NCBI GenBank assembly: GCA_030433195.1
Contig: JAUIME010000008.1
Span: forward strand, 1-23,434
Length of the DNA: 23,434 bases
DNA from: a bacterium
GTDB taxonomy: Bacteria > Planctomycetota > JACOTG01 > JAUIME01
Direction of reading: 5' to 3'
Shown: positions 15,702 through 23,434 of the stretch, piece after piece
How the letters are laid out: each line of letters begins with the position of its first letter
Numbering within the stretch: position 1 is the stretch's first letter
Program-made: the position numbers and the translations under genes
Notes under the pieces: model-generated
Told to the model about the DNA's origin: nothing
Databases searched by the model: none
What the model saw: the letters and a program-made list of their open reading frames with translations, nothing else

Positions 15702-17372
15702 GTGACGGCGTTCGTGTGCCTGGCGCGGCGGGGGATCGACGTGTCGCCGCTGATGGATGCGATCGCGCTCGCGTTGCTCGCGGCGGGCGCGCTCGGCATC
15801 CTCGTCGATCGCGTGCTGTACGTGCGTGGCGTCGCGCGTTCCGAAGAGGAACCGCGGCGCGGCGCGCGCTCGTACGGCCTGCTGCTCGTCGGCGCGATCG
15901 GGTTGTTCGTGTGGATGGCGGATCCGGTGACGTGGGTGGGGGTCATCGAGGTCTTCGTGGGGGTCGAAGTGTTGATCCTCACGCTGCTCCTCGGCGAGCT
16001 CCACGGCAAGCTCAAGCTGACGCCGGCGCGCACGCTGCTCGGAAGCTTCGCGCTCACGATCGTCATCGGCACCGCGTTGCTCTCGCTTCCGAAGGCGGGC
16101 GTCGAGCCGCTCGGTTTCGTGTCCGCGTTGTTCCAAGCGACGAGCGCCGTCTGCGTGACCGGCCTCTCGACGATCGACATCGCCCACGACCTGACTCCGC
16201 TCGGGCACTCGATCCTGCTCGTGTTGATCCAGTTTGGCGGTCTCGGGATCATGACCGTCGCGTTCTTCGTGTTGACCGTGGGAGAGAACGAGCTCGGCTT
16301 GCGCGAGCACGTGTTCCTACGCGATGTCGTGGCATCCGAGGGCCGCTCGGTGACGCGCGTGCTGACGATGATCGTCACGATCACGCTCGTCGCGGAGTGT
16401 ATGGGGGCGTTCGCGCTCCATGCGATGCGCGATGTGACGGTTTCGCCCGAGGGGCTATCGACCGAGTTCGTGGCCGTGTTCCACTCCGTGTCCGCGTTCT
16501 GCAACGCGGGGTTCGCGCTCTACGAGGGAAGCCTCGAGCGGGCGGGGGCTTCGGTGGTGGCCGTGCACGCGGTGCTCATCGTCCTCGGCGGGCTCGGTTT
16601 CACGGTCCTGTTCGATCTGCTTGGCACCGCGAACTACCGGATCGCTCGCGCCTTCGGGCGAGGGAAGTCGGACGATCGTCGCTCGGTCCATGCGTTGACC
16701 GTGCACAGCAAGCTCGTGCTCGTGTGTACGGCGTTGCTGCTCGCAGGCGGGGCGCTGGGGTACTTCCTCGTCGAGTCCCGCGACGACACGGCATGGGCCG
16801 ACCTTCCGGCGATCGAGCGCGCGGGCCATGCGGCGTTCCAATCGGTCACATCGCGGACGGCCGGCTTCGACACGGTACCGCAGCAGGATCTCTCCGACGC
16901 ATCGCTCGCGCTCACGTACGCGCTCATGTGCATCGGCGCGTCGCCCGGATCGACAGGTGGCGGCGTGAAGTCGATCGTGGTCGCGATCGCGTTGCTCTCG
17001 GTCGTGGCGATCCTGCGACGTCGAAGGCAGGTCACCGTATTCGGCCGCAGCCTGCCGGCGGATCTCATGCTCAAGGTCATGGCGATGGTGAGCCTCTACG
17101 CGATCAGCCTGTGGATCGTGACGTTCTTGTTGATCGTGACCGCCGGTCCGGACTTCGCGTTCCGTGACGTCGCGTTCGAAGCTGCGAGTGCGCTCGGTAC
17201 GGTCGGACTCAGCACGGGCGTGACCCCGTCGCTTCCCGTCGCGTCGCAGCTCGTGTTGTGCTTGGCGATGTTCGTGGGTCGGCTCGGTCCTTTGGTATTC
17301 GTGTTGATCTGGGCCCGCGAGGTGCGCGCGCCGCGCGTCGAATATCCGGCCGGCCGCATCCATCTGGGTTGA
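15702..17372 (+). CDS. Ktr/Trk-type potassium transporter pore subunit (TrkH/KtrB family)
   Basis: A 556-residue membrane protein from the GTG at 15702. All four half-filter loops of the family are visible: TSAVCVTGLS (147-156), SAFCNAGFA (264-272), TSRTAGFDT (373-381) and LGTVGLSTG (498-506), each with its filter glycine. GASPGSTGGGVK (412-423) is another family signature. About 100 N-terminal residues carry two or three extra hydrophobic helices before the first pore unit. The start is uncertain: the frame is open back to 15645 and encodes IERFDKKLRVILIG just before the GTG, with GGGAAGGGA upstream but only ATC or ATA as possible earlier starts. It imports K+ with H+ or Na+ across the inner membrane, gated by the KtrA-like protein encoded 26 bases downstream. 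Confidence 0.93.
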   Translation: MTAFVCLARRGIDVSPLMDAIALALLAAGALGILVDRVLYVRGVARSEEEPRRGARSYGLLLVGAIGLFVWMADPVTWVGVIEVFVGVEVLILTLLLGELHGKLKLTPARTLLGSFALTIVIGTALLSLPKAGVEPLGFVSALFQATSAVCVTGLSTIDIAHDLTPLGHSILLVLIQFGGLGIMTVAFFVLTVGENELGLREHVFLRDVVASEGRSVTRVLTMIVTITLVAECMGAFALHAMRDVTVSPEGLSTEFVAVFHSVSAFCNAGFALYEGSLERAGASVVAVHAVLIVLGGLGFTVLFDLLGTANYRIARAFGRGKSDDRRSVHALTVHSKLVLVCTALLLAGGALGYFLVESRDDTAWADLPAIERAGHAAFQSVTSRTAGFDTVPQQDLSDASLALTYALMCIGASPGSTGGGVKSIVVAIALLSVVAILRRRRQVTVFGRSLPADLMLKVMAMVSLYAISLWIVTFLLIVTAGPDFAFRDVAFEAASALGTVGLSTGVTPSLPVASQLVLCLAMFVGRLGPLVFVLIWAREVRAPRVEYPAGRIHLG

Positions 17373-17398
17373 ACGATCGATCTTAGTGGGAGATTCGC

Positions 17399-18103
17399 AT
17401 GAGTCGCTTTGCCGTGATCGGGCTCGGCCGCTTCGGGCTGACGCTCGCGAAAGATCTACAGCGCCAGGGAGCCGACGTCGTCGCGATCGACATCGACGAG
17501 CAACTCGTCGAGTCCGTGAAGGACAAGGTCGCCGTCGCCCTGAAACTCGACGCGACCGACGAAGCGGCGCTTGAAGAGGCCGGCCTGCAAGGGCTCGATG
17601 CTGCGGTCGTCGCGATCGGCGACAAGTTCGAGGCCGTGCAGCTCGCGATGATCGCGCTCAAGACCGTCGGCGTGAAGCACGTCGTCGCGCGCTCCAACGG
17701 CGAGGTGCAAGACAAGATCCTGTGGCGTCTCGGCGCCGACGAGGTCGTCAATCCCGAGAACGAAGCGGCCATCGGCCTCGCCGCGCGCCTCATGCGCCCG
17801 GGGCTCCTCGAGCAACTCGGCGATCAACGCAGCGAAGTCTTCATGGTGCAGACCACGGTGCCGAAGAAATGGGTCGGCCGGACCTTCAGCGACGTCACGC
17901 TCGACCCGGACCACGAGGTCACGATCGTCGCCTTCGTCGAGGAGCCCGCCGCACCCGAGCCCTCGGGCAACGAAGCCGTCGAAGACGCTGCGGCACCGCC
18001 CCCGCCGCGCTACGTGGTCCCCGCTCCCGATGCGCCGCTACGCGAGGGCGCCGAGATCGTCATCTTCGGACCGCGCGCCGTCGTCGAGAAGCTCACGAAG
18101 TAG
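17399..18103 (+). CDS. KtrA/TrkA-type regulatory subunit of the potassium transporter
   Basis: A 234-residue cytosolic protein starting at the ATG six bases after GGGAG. Residues 1-135 form the RCK_N nucleotide-binding domain: VIGLGRFG (6-13) is the glycine-rich loop and DIDE (31-34) holds the acidic residue that binds the ribose. Residues 145-234 are the RCK_C domain (VPKKWVGRTFSDV, HEVTIVAF, REGAEIVIFGPRAVVEKL). Such proteins form an octameric ring that gates the pore subunit in response to ATP/ADP or NAD(H). An insertion rich in Pro, Ala and Glu (about residues 181-208, from EEPAAPEPS to APPPPRY) sits inside RCK_C, where relatives have a short turn. The gene follows the pore gene by 26 bases and ends before a strong hairpin. 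Confidence 0.93.
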   Translation: MSRFAVIGLGRFGLTLAKDLQRQGADVVAIDIDEQLVESVKDKVAVALKLDATDEAALEEAGLQGLDAAVVAIGDKFEAVQLAMIALKTVGVKHVVARSNGEVQDKILWRLGADEVVNPENEAAIGLAARLMRPGLLEQLGDQRSEVFMVQTTVPKKWVGRTFSDVTLDPDHEVTIVAFVEEPAAPEPSGNEAVEDAAAPPPPRYVVPAPDAPLREGAEIVIFGPRAVVEKLTK

Positions 18104-18140
18104 CCCGACGAGCGAGGGGCGAAGAGGCTCACGAGCGCAT

Positions 18141-18173
18141 CGACGCGACGGCGTTCGTCACGCCGCCGCGTCG
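18141..18173. terminator. Hairpin terminator between convergent ktrA-like and beta-helix genes
   Basis: CGACGCGACGGCG (18141-18153) and CGCCGCCGCGTCG (18161-18173) pair with one mismatch around a 7-base loop. It lies 37 bases after the plus-strand stop and 65 bases after the minus-strand stop at 18239, so it could serve both genes. Confidence 0.5.
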
Positions 18174-18238
18174 GGTTCGTGATTCGTTCATCGATTCGCA
18201 GGGTGCGCGGCGCATGCTTGCTCACACCGGGGCGCCGC

Positions 18239-20113
18239 TCACGGTTCGACGCGCAGCACGATCGCGTTCGTGACGCTCGCGGGTCCGCGCGTGACGGCCG
18301 ATCCGTCGTCGGCGATGTAGCCCTGCAGCGTGACGGTCGTGCCGAGCGGCAGTCCGCCGCCGAGGTTCACGACGACGGACGGCGCCGGCGTGGACGGTAG
18401 AGTTGGCGCTCCGAGGTTGCCGAAGCGGCCGAGGTTGTTCCAGGTCGCGTCGGGCTTCCCGCCCTGGAGCGGCGTGGCGAAGGCAGTCCAGCCGAGCCCG
18501 AAGGGCTGTTCGACGATCGTGCCCGGGGTCGACTCACCGGTCCACGCATAGAGCGCGAAGGGGGCGGTCGCCGGACCGGCCGGAGGCGCGAGCATGTCGA
18601 TCCGGATCGATTCGCCGGCAGCGAGGCGAACTTCCCGCGTGGCGCGGTCGCCGGCGCTGCCGTTGGCGCGGAGTACGTCGGCGATCGCGTCGGTCGTCGC
18701 GGCATCGACGGTGCCGTAGCGGGAGGCGAGTTCGGGGCGTAGCTCGTCGGCGCCGATGTCGGGGATCGCGTCGCCAGCGGGGCGTCCGGCGACGATGCGC
18801 GGATCGCCTTCGATGTCGACGGCCAGCAACCCGGCCTCGATCGACGCGGCGTCGACGGCGGGCGATTCCATGCGGAGATGCAAGTCGGCGTCGAGATCGA
18901 CGAAGAGCGGATCGCCGACGATGTTGTTCTCGCCTCCAGAGACGGCTTCGCTGAGCAGGCAGTTGCGGAAGAGAGGCGAGCCCCCTTGGGCAACCGATCC
19001 CGTGCGGTTCCAGACGATCGAGTTGACGATGTCGACCGTGGCGCCGTCCTGGATCAGGAGCTGCGTCGGCGCCTCGTTTGCTGCGATCGTGTCGTTCAAG
19101 AAGCTCACCGTGGCGTTCGAGAAGATGTCCAGCGTGGCCGTGTCGCCGTCGTTCCATCCGAAGACATTCCCAACGAAGCGGACCGTACCTTCGGGGATCC
19201 GGTTGACCGGGCCGTTGAAGATCGACCCGTTGCGCGCGATCACGTTGCGCTCGAACAAGACGTCGTGGCCGCTGATCGTGAATCCACCGTAGCCGTTCCC
19301 TTCGATGAGGGAGTCTTCGATGACGACGGTACTCCCGGCCGCGGGAGCGTAGAGGCCCAGCCCGAGGTACGCGTTGCTCTTGAAACGGCAGCCCGTCAAG
19401 CGGACGGTGCGCGCCGAGCCCGACGCGCTCGCGCCGAACGCGAGTCCCCCGGCATTGTTCTCGAGTGTGCAATCGACGAGAGTGAGGTCGCTGTTCGTGA
19501 GATCGATCGCATTCGGTACGTTCTCCGTGAAACGGCAGCCGACGATCGTGGGCGACGATCCGAACCCTTGGATCGCTCCGCCATCGACGATCGCTTCGTT
19601 CGTGACGAACTCGCAGTTGTCGATGATCGGCGAGGAGGACAAGCAGCAGATGGCTCCGCCGAGCGTCAGTGCGGGCCCGCTGTTGTCGACGAACCGGCAG
19701 TCCCGAATCGTCGGCGACGATTGCATGCAAAGCACCGCGCCCCCCTGTCGGTCATGGCCGAGTTGGGTACCCGTCCCACCCGTCAGCGTGAAGCCGTCGA
19801 GCACGGCCGCCGCACTCTCGCCGTTTCGGAACGTGACGAGGCTCTTGTCGACGGGGCCGGCGAGGGTCGTCATCGACGCACCCTTCGCCGAGATCACGGA
19901 TACGTCCTTGCCGATGAAGTCGATCGCCTCGGTGTAGGTGCCGGGTGCGACGACGATCACGTCGCCCGCTACCGCCGCGTCGATCGCCCCCTGGATCGTC
20001 GCGTACTCGGACGGGACCCGGAGCACGGCCGCTTGCGAGATTCCCGCGAGACCGACCGCGAAGGCCAGGGCGACGGTGAACAGCGATGTCGAGAGTTTCC
20101 GGATCTTGAGCAT
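18239..20113 (-). CDS. Secreted right-handed beta-helix protein with a shared C-terminal domain
   Basis: A 624-residue protein. GGAGGAGAA directly precedes the ATG at 20113. The signal peptide ends near SQA|A (residues 1-28). Residues 30-80 match the opening of parallel beta-helix proteins (VPSEYATIQGAIDAAVAGDV, then VAPGTYTEAIDF). About ten coils follow to roughly residue 400, with N/S-P-I and CRF/CEF-type repeats (DCRFVDNSGPALTLGG, NCEFVTNEA, GCRFTENVPNAIDL). The helix closes with the SPAVDAAS to PDIGADEL motif. Residues 518-624 form the domain shared with the proteins at 3519-4700 and 5501-6871 (ALYAWTGES, TWNNLGRFGNLG, VTLQGYIADD, SVTNAIVLRV). Polysaccharide binding or cleavage is common for the fold, but no catalytic residues are identified. 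Probably transcribed alone. Confidence 0.85.
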   Translation of the reverse strand: MLKIRKLSTSLFTVALAFAVGLAGISQAAVLRVPSEYATIQGAIDAAVAGDVIVVAPGTYTEAIDFIGKDVSVISAKGASMTTLAGPVDKSLVTFRNGESAAAVLDGFTLTGGTGTQLGHDRQGGAVLCMQSSPTIRDCRFVDNSGPALTLGGAICCLSSSPIIDNCEFVTNEAIVDGGAIQGFGSSPTIVGCRFTENVPNAIDLTNSDLTLVDCTLENNAGGLAFGASASGSARTVRLTGCRFKSNAYLGLGLYAPAAGSTVVIEDSLIEGNGYGGFTISGHDVLFERNVIARNGSIFNGPVNRIPEGTVRFVGNVFGWNDGDTATLDIFSNATVSFLNDTIAANEAPTQLLIQDGATVDIVNSIVWNRTGSVAQGGSPLFRNCLLSEAVSGGENNIVGDPLFVDLDADLHLRMESPAVDAASIEAGLLAVDIEGDPRIVAGRPAGDAIPDIGADELRPELASRYGTVDAATTDAIADVLRANGSAGDRATREVRLAAGESIRIDMLAPPAGPATAPFALYAWTGESTPGTIVEQPFGLGWTAFATPLQGGKPDATWNNLGRFGNLGAPTLPSTPAPSVVVNLGGGLPLGTTVTLQGYIADDGSAVTRGPASVTNAIVLRVEP

Positions 20114-20188
20114 GGTTCTCCTCCAGTGGTGTCGAGTCAGGCAAACGTCGCCTGTGGCGGACGATAAAGACCGTGAGCCGGTCCTCGA

Positions 20189-20194
20189 GTATAG
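20189..20194 (-). promoter_or_regulatory. Possible -10 box for the beta-helix gene
   Basis: On the minus strand the sequence TATACT (20194 down to 20189) lies about 75 bases upstream of the ATG at 20113 and resembles a sigma70 -10 box. No good -35 box is seen at the right distance, so this is tentative. Confidence 0.25.
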
Positions 20195-20280
20195 ACCACC
20201 GGGAGCCCCGCGCGCCCACTCCGATTTCGGGAGATTCAGGCGCCTCGCGACACGCGGCTTCGTGGATCAGGCGCCCTCGA

Positions 20281-20658
20281 TCACTCGAGGACGATGGTCA
20301 GCCGACTGTCGTCGATCGCGTCGGGGGCGACCCGAGAGTTCGAGGTCGAAGTTCGTATCCGGAATACGCTCGCGCGGAGCTCCACGTGATCACCGCGATC
20401 GAGTGGAAGTGCGAAGGTCCCGTCGAGTGCGGTCGTCGCGGTCGGTCCGCTTCGCTCGCGCTCGGTCGCTCCGTGATCGAGCAGCGAGACGCGGGCGTGA
20501 TCGAAGTACACCGTGCGGACGAACGCCCCGGCAATCGGCTGCCTCAGCATTGCGACGGCGGCGATTCGCTCTTCGGGCGGGCGACCGAGCCAGTGCTCGA
20601 GACCATGTCGTTGTGCGTCGCGAATCGTCCAATGCGTGTCGATGAATGACCTTGCGGA
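20281..20658 (-). pseudogene. Probable gene remnant with two unrelated protein pieces
   Basis: This minus-strand frame is open from 20658 to a TGA at 20281 but has no usable start: the only ATG (20550) comes after coding-like sequence and lacks a ribosome site. The first 36 codons read FIDTHWTIRDAQRHG, then EHWLGRPPEERIAAV. This resembles small proteins that often sit beside nucleotidyltransferase genes (YWL-RP-EERLAAVE-LR). The remainder (HARVSLLDHG, ATTALDGTFALPLDRGDHVE, RLTIVL) resembles the end of a carboxypeptidase-regulatory-like beta domain. Two mismatched pieces without a start suggest decay or a deletion junction. Both resemblances are by eye. Residues from 20550 on could still be translated as an 89-residue peptide. 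Confidence 0.35.
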
Positions 20659-20748
20659 TCATGTCGGCAGTTCACCATCGGTTCGCCGTGAACCTCGCTG
20701 ATGCTGAGCGGATTCACGGCGCGGCTCGAGATGCACGGTGGGTTCGAG

Positions 20749-21570
20749 TCAGACTGTGTTCGCGAGCGCGCGGTCGACGGCCGCGGGGACGATGCCCGTC
20801 ACGTCGCCGTCGATGCGCAAGCTGACCATCGGGTCGGCGTCTTGCTCCGTGCGGCCGCGGTTGACGATGACGTACGGGACGCGGCGGCGGGCCGCCAGGA
20901 GGGGGAAGCTCGCGGCCGGGTGGACCGACAGCGTGGAGCCGAGCGCGAGGACGAGGTCGGCGCGCTGCGCGATCCGCGAGGCATGCTCGAGGTCGGGCGT
21001 GCGCAAGCTCTGGCCGAAGCTGATCGTCGCGGGTTTGAGGAAGCCGTTGCACTCGGGACACGTCGGGCACGCGCGCGTCGTGCGGAAGCGCTCGAACCAG
21101 GGGTCGGGTGCCTCGCGTTTGCCGCACGATTGACACTCGACCTCGCCGTTCGTCCCGTGGATCTGGACGAGGCGGTCGCGCGACGTGCCGGCCTTGGCGT
21201 GCAGGCCATCGATGTTCTGCGTGACGAGTCCTTCGAGGCGGCCGGCCCTTTCGAGTTTCACGAGTGCGTCGTGGGTGGCGTTCGGTGCGGCGTCTCGGAA
21301 TGCGGCCCACCCTTCGAGCTTGTAGTCCCAGTACTCGACGCGGGAGTCCTCGGATCTCATGAAGTCGTCGTAGTAGACGGGCTGCCGCGTTCTCCAAACA
21401 CCGTTCTCGCCGCGGTAGTCGGGGATGCCGCTTCCGGTGGAGACTCCCGCGCCCGTGAAGACGAAGACGTGGCGGGCCGGTCGCAGCAGCTCCGCCACTG
21501 CGGCGATCGCGGCTTCGAGATCGGCGTCGGGTGCGGTCGGCGTCGCGTCGGCGTCGGGTTCGCTCGGCAT
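20749..21570 (-). CDS. Sir2-family NAD+-dependent protein deacylase
   Basis: A 273-residue protein. The sirtuin motifs are complete: GAGVSTGSGIPDYRG (40-54) for NAD+ binding, TQNIDGLH (117-124), the catalytic His138 in IHGT, a four-cysteine zinc site (CQSC 146-149, CPEC 171-174, with an extra Cys168 just before), and GSTLSVHPAA (211-220). FGQ replaces the more usual FGE after the zinc domain. It removes acyl groups from lysines using NAD+, producing nicotinamide and O-acyl-ADP-ribose. The substrates are unknown. No C-terminal extension or second domain suggests a defence sirtuin. A weak AGGAG sits 11 bases ahead of the ATG. The thioredoxin-fold gene lies 56 bases upstream on the same strand, and the two may be co-transcribed although their functions are unrelated on the face of it. 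Confidence 0.93.
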   Translation of the reverse strand: MPSEPDADATPTAPDADLEAAIAAVAELLRPARHVFVFTGAGVSTGSGIPDYRGENGVWRTRQPVYYDDFMRSEDSRVEYWDYKLEGWAAFRDAAPNATHDALVKLERAGRLEGLVTQNIDGLHAKAGTSRDRLVQIHGTNGEVECQSCGKREAPDPWFERFRTTRACPTCPECNGFLKPATISFGQSLRTPDLEHASRIAQRADLVLALGSTLSVHPAASFPLLAARRRVPYVIVNRGRTEQDADPMVSLRIDGDVTGIVPAAVDRALANTV

Positions 21571-21626
21571 CGTGGGGCTCGCTCCTGTCGTGGGTGCTCG
21601 GTTCTCGGCAGTCGTGTCTCGAGGAG

Positions 21627-22613
21627 TCAGTTGCCTGCGTCGCCGGACGGGTCGGTCTCGATGGCGTCGAGTCGCTCGCGATAGCCGGCGACCTGCGAGC
21701 GCATCCAGCCTGTGTACTCCGGTTGGTCCATCGAGCCCGCGAACTTCTCGAGGAGCTCGCGACCGACCGCGACGTCGCGTTCCGTGATCGCGCCTTCGAG
21801 CGCCGCGCGATAGAACGAGAACGGAAGGCCCTGTCGGGCGGAATCGGGTCGCTCGCCGTCACGGTAGAGCTCCAGGGCGGACCGACCGCCGTCGTCGGCA
21901 CGGATGGCGCGTTGCATGAGCTTCGTCGACCGCTCGGCGGCGTACCATGCGCGGACGTCTTCCGGAACGCCCGCGACCGCGGCGGCCGCATCGAGCGATT
22001 CGATCGACGGCCACGGACGCTGGACTCTTCCGATCGCGTCGAGCAACGTCGCTGTCGCACGCTTCGCGGCGAGCGTCGCGTCGTCCGATGCATCGGCCTC
22101 GAGCTCGCTGCGGAGCGTCGCGAGCCGCCGCGCTCCGGCCAGCGCGTGATCCCACACGTCGCGAGATTCGGGTCGCACTTCCCATACGACCCCGCCATCG
22201 GAGTCGATCAGAGCGCAGTACGGGAATCCGAATCCGAGGAGTTTCGTAATGAGCCCCTGGTCCGGTGCGCCGTCCCATTGCGCCGTGACGTTGAGATAGG
22301 GGACGACCTCGGACGAGGCTTCGCCCCACCAGTCCGACACGAGCGGTCCGTCTTCGAGCGCGTTGCACGGCGGGCAGGGCGCGTAGCTGCGTGTGAAGTA
22401 CCCGAAGACGAGTCGTCCGTCGCGAGCCGCTTCGGTCATGGCGACGTCGAGGCTCCGTCGCCATTCGATTTTGGAGACGAACGGCTTCTGCAGCTTCTCG
22501 ACGTACCTCTGTTCGTTGGTGGTGGATTCCGCCGGCGCCGCGTCGGCTGCCGTTGCGGTGAGCACGGCGAGGCCGATCCCGAGGATCGACAAGGAAAGCA
22601 CGAGGGTGCGCAT
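21627..22613 (-). CDS. Exported thioredoxin-fold protein
   Basis: A 328-residue protein starting at the ATG six bases after GGAG. A signal peptide covers residues 1-25 (LVLSLSILGIGLAVLTATAADA). Residues 48-150 form a thioredoxin-like domain: SLDVAMTEAARDGRLVFGYF, an APCPPCNALEDGPL stretch with CPPC at 80-83, and the cis-proline at FGFPYC (Pro131). This is the thioredoxin_7/DsbD-gamma style with a redox-active pair, so a periplasmic thiol-disulfide role is likely. Residues 150-328 are helical, with Ala- and Glu-rich segments, possibly TPR-like. CPPC is less usual than CGPC or CxxC types with Gly. It is divergent from the patatin gene and upstream of the Sir2 gene. Confidence 0.8.
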   Translation of the reverse strand: MRTLVLSLSILGIGLAVLTATAADAAPAESTTNEQRYVEKLQKPFVSKIEWRRSLDVAMTEAARDGRLVFGYFTRSYAPCPPCNALEDGPLVSDWWGEASSEVVPYLNVTAQWDGAPDQGLITKLLGFGFPYCALIDSDGGVVWEVRPESRDVWDHALAGARRLATLRSELEADASDDATLAAKRATATLLDAIGRVQRPWPSIESLDAAAAVAGVPEDVRAWYAAERSTKLMQRAIRADDGGRSALELYRDGERPDSARQGLPFSFYRAALEGAITERDVAVGRELLEKFAGSMDQPEYTGWMRSQVAGYRERLDAIETDPSGDAGN

Positions 22614-22702
22614 CAGGAACTCCGATCGGGTTGTGACGGTCCGCGCCGAGTGGTTGATATCCTACCGCGCGCGCCGAGGCGGCGTCGACCCGGAGGATTC
22701 GC
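22614..22702. promoter_or_regulatory. Divergent promoter region between the thioredoxin-fold and patatin genes
   Basis: The 89 bases between the two starts must carry both promoters. TTGTGA at 22631-22636 is a possible plus-strand -35 box, but no well-spaced -10 box follows. The plus-strand ribosome site CGGAGGA is at 22691-22697. Confidence 0.35.
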
Positions 22703-23434
22703 ATGAACATCCCGAGAGGATTCGGACCGTCGGTAGGCCCTTGCGGTGCGCTCGTACGATCGCGCGAGCCGGTGTCGTGCCGTGCGCTCGGCAGAGTCGT
22801 TCGGTTGGGGATCCTGGCGTGTTGGCTCGCTGTGGTGCTTGGCGGCGCTGCTTCGCCGGTGGCGGCGCAGGAGACCGTCGACGACGCGGCGACGAGCCGC
22901 GACCGACCGCGCGTCGCGCTGGTGCTCGGCGGTGGCGGCGCACGAGGCGGAGCGCACCTCGGTGTGCTCGAGGTCCTCGAGGAGATGCGCGTTCCCGTCG
23001 ATACGGTGGCGGGCACGAGCTTCGGTGCATTCGTCGGTGCACTCTACGCCTCGGGGATGCCGGTCGAGGAGATTCGTCGCGTTCTGAAGGAGACGGACTG
23101 GGATCTCGTCTTTTCACCCGATCTGCCGCGTGAGGAGAAGTCGTTTCGCGAGAAGTCGTTCGATTCCGACTTTCTCGTGCGCTACGGAATCGGCATCGAC
23201 AAGAAGGGGCAACTCGTCCTGCCGCTCGGGCTCGTTCCCGCGCAACGTCTTCTCGAGCTGCTCGATCAGCTGTTGGCTCCCAGCGCGGGGATCGTCGAGT
23301 TCGATCGCCTTCGTTTGCCGTATACCGCGGTGACGACCGACTTCCTGACGGGAGCTCCTCACTACGTACGCCGCGGTTCGCTCACGCAGGCCGTGTACGC
23401 GAGCATGGCCGTGCCGGGCTTGCTCCCGCCGACC
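22703..23434 (+). CDS. Patatin-like phospholipase, N-terminal part (runs off the right edge)
   Basis: A frame of 244 codons open to the edge from the ATG at 22703, which follows CGGAGGA by five bases. A basic N-terminus and hydrophobic stretch (residues 33-55, ending SPVAAQ) suggest export. The patatin domain begins near residue 68: the oxyanion loop GGGGARGGAHLG (76-87) and the nucleophile Ser106 in GTSFG (104-108). The following ETDWDLVFSPDLPR and a fragment with KSFDSDFLVRYGIG match secreted RssA-like patatins, many of which carry a C-terminal BamA-like beta-barrel (PlpD type). The catalytic DGG/DGA aspartate and any barrel lie beyond the edge. It probably hydrolyses phospholipids at the envelope. 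Family sure; the barrel is speculation. Confidence 0.9.
   Translation, partial: MNIPRGFGPSVGPCGALVRSREPVSCRALGRVVRLGILACWLAVVLGGAASPVAAQETVDDAATSRDRPRVALVLGGGGARGGAHLGVLEVLEEMRVPVDTVAGTSFGAFVGALYASGMPVEEIRRVLKETDWDLVFSPDLPREEKSFREKSFDSDFLVRYGIGIDKKGQLVLPLGLVPAQRLLELLDQLLAPSAGIVEFDRLRLPYTAVTTDFLTGAPHYVRRGSLTQAVYASMAVPGLLPPT

Noticed and set aside
20749..21570. Sir2 gene as part of an anti-phage defence system
   Set aside because: It is a plain 273-residue deacylase with an intact zinc site, and no Argonaute, HerA, SLOG or TIR partner lies beside it.

Overview
The window is a high-GC bacterial chromosome segment with dense coding and strong Shine-Dalgarno sites (GGAGG-type) in front of most genes. 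The gene content is chromosomal and mostly housekeeping, envelope or secreted: K+ uptake, a cation-chloride cotransporter-like permease, Sir2, a patatin and many exported proteins. I see no phage, insertion sequence, integron, CRISPR array, tRNA or rRNA. The secreted proteins (beta-helix, HAF-type repeats, and a recurring C-terminal domain ending in SVTN-I-V) resemble what I recall from uncultured Planctomycetota or neighbouring deep-branching lineages. That placement is an impression, not a demonstrated assignment.

Layout: (1) minus strand, 1-1413: the 5' part of a THUMP-domain RNA methyltransferase gene overlapping the stop of an exported metallo-beta-lactamase-fold hydrolase. (2) plus strand, 1715-6871: a TPR lipoprotein and two secreted proteins of unknown function that share a C-terminal domain, separated by hairpin terminators and a 700-base non-coding stretch containing several palindromes. 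(3) minus strand, 7306-12325: a small signal-anchored protein, an MBL-fold gene remnant lacking its N-terminal half, an SLC12-like permease that appears to start at CTG, then after a gap a two-gene unit in which a zinc-ribbon membrane protein overlaps a zinc-ribbon CPBP-family membrane protease. (4) plus strand, 12534-18103: a secreted protein with seven HAF-type repeats and a subtilisin-like protease 32 bases apart, followed by a complete Ktr/Trk-type K+ uptake pair (TrkH/KtrB pore plus KtrA/TrkA regulator). (5) minus strand, 18239-22613: a secreted beta-helix protein carrying the same C-terminal domain, a probable gene remnant, a Sir2 deacylase and a thioredoxin-fold exported protein. (6) plus strand, 22703 to the end: the 5' part of a patatin-like phospholipase.

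The most interesting points are the 107-113 residue C-terminal domain shared by three otherwise unrelated secreted proteins, the zinc-ribbon/CPBP pair, the probable CTG start of the SLC12-like gene, the in-frame MBL remnant behind a TGA stop, the proline-rich insertion in the KtrA C-terminal domain, and a perfect inverted repeat straddling a candidate -10 box ahead of the HAF/subtilase unit. Nothing here is a clear defence or mobile system.
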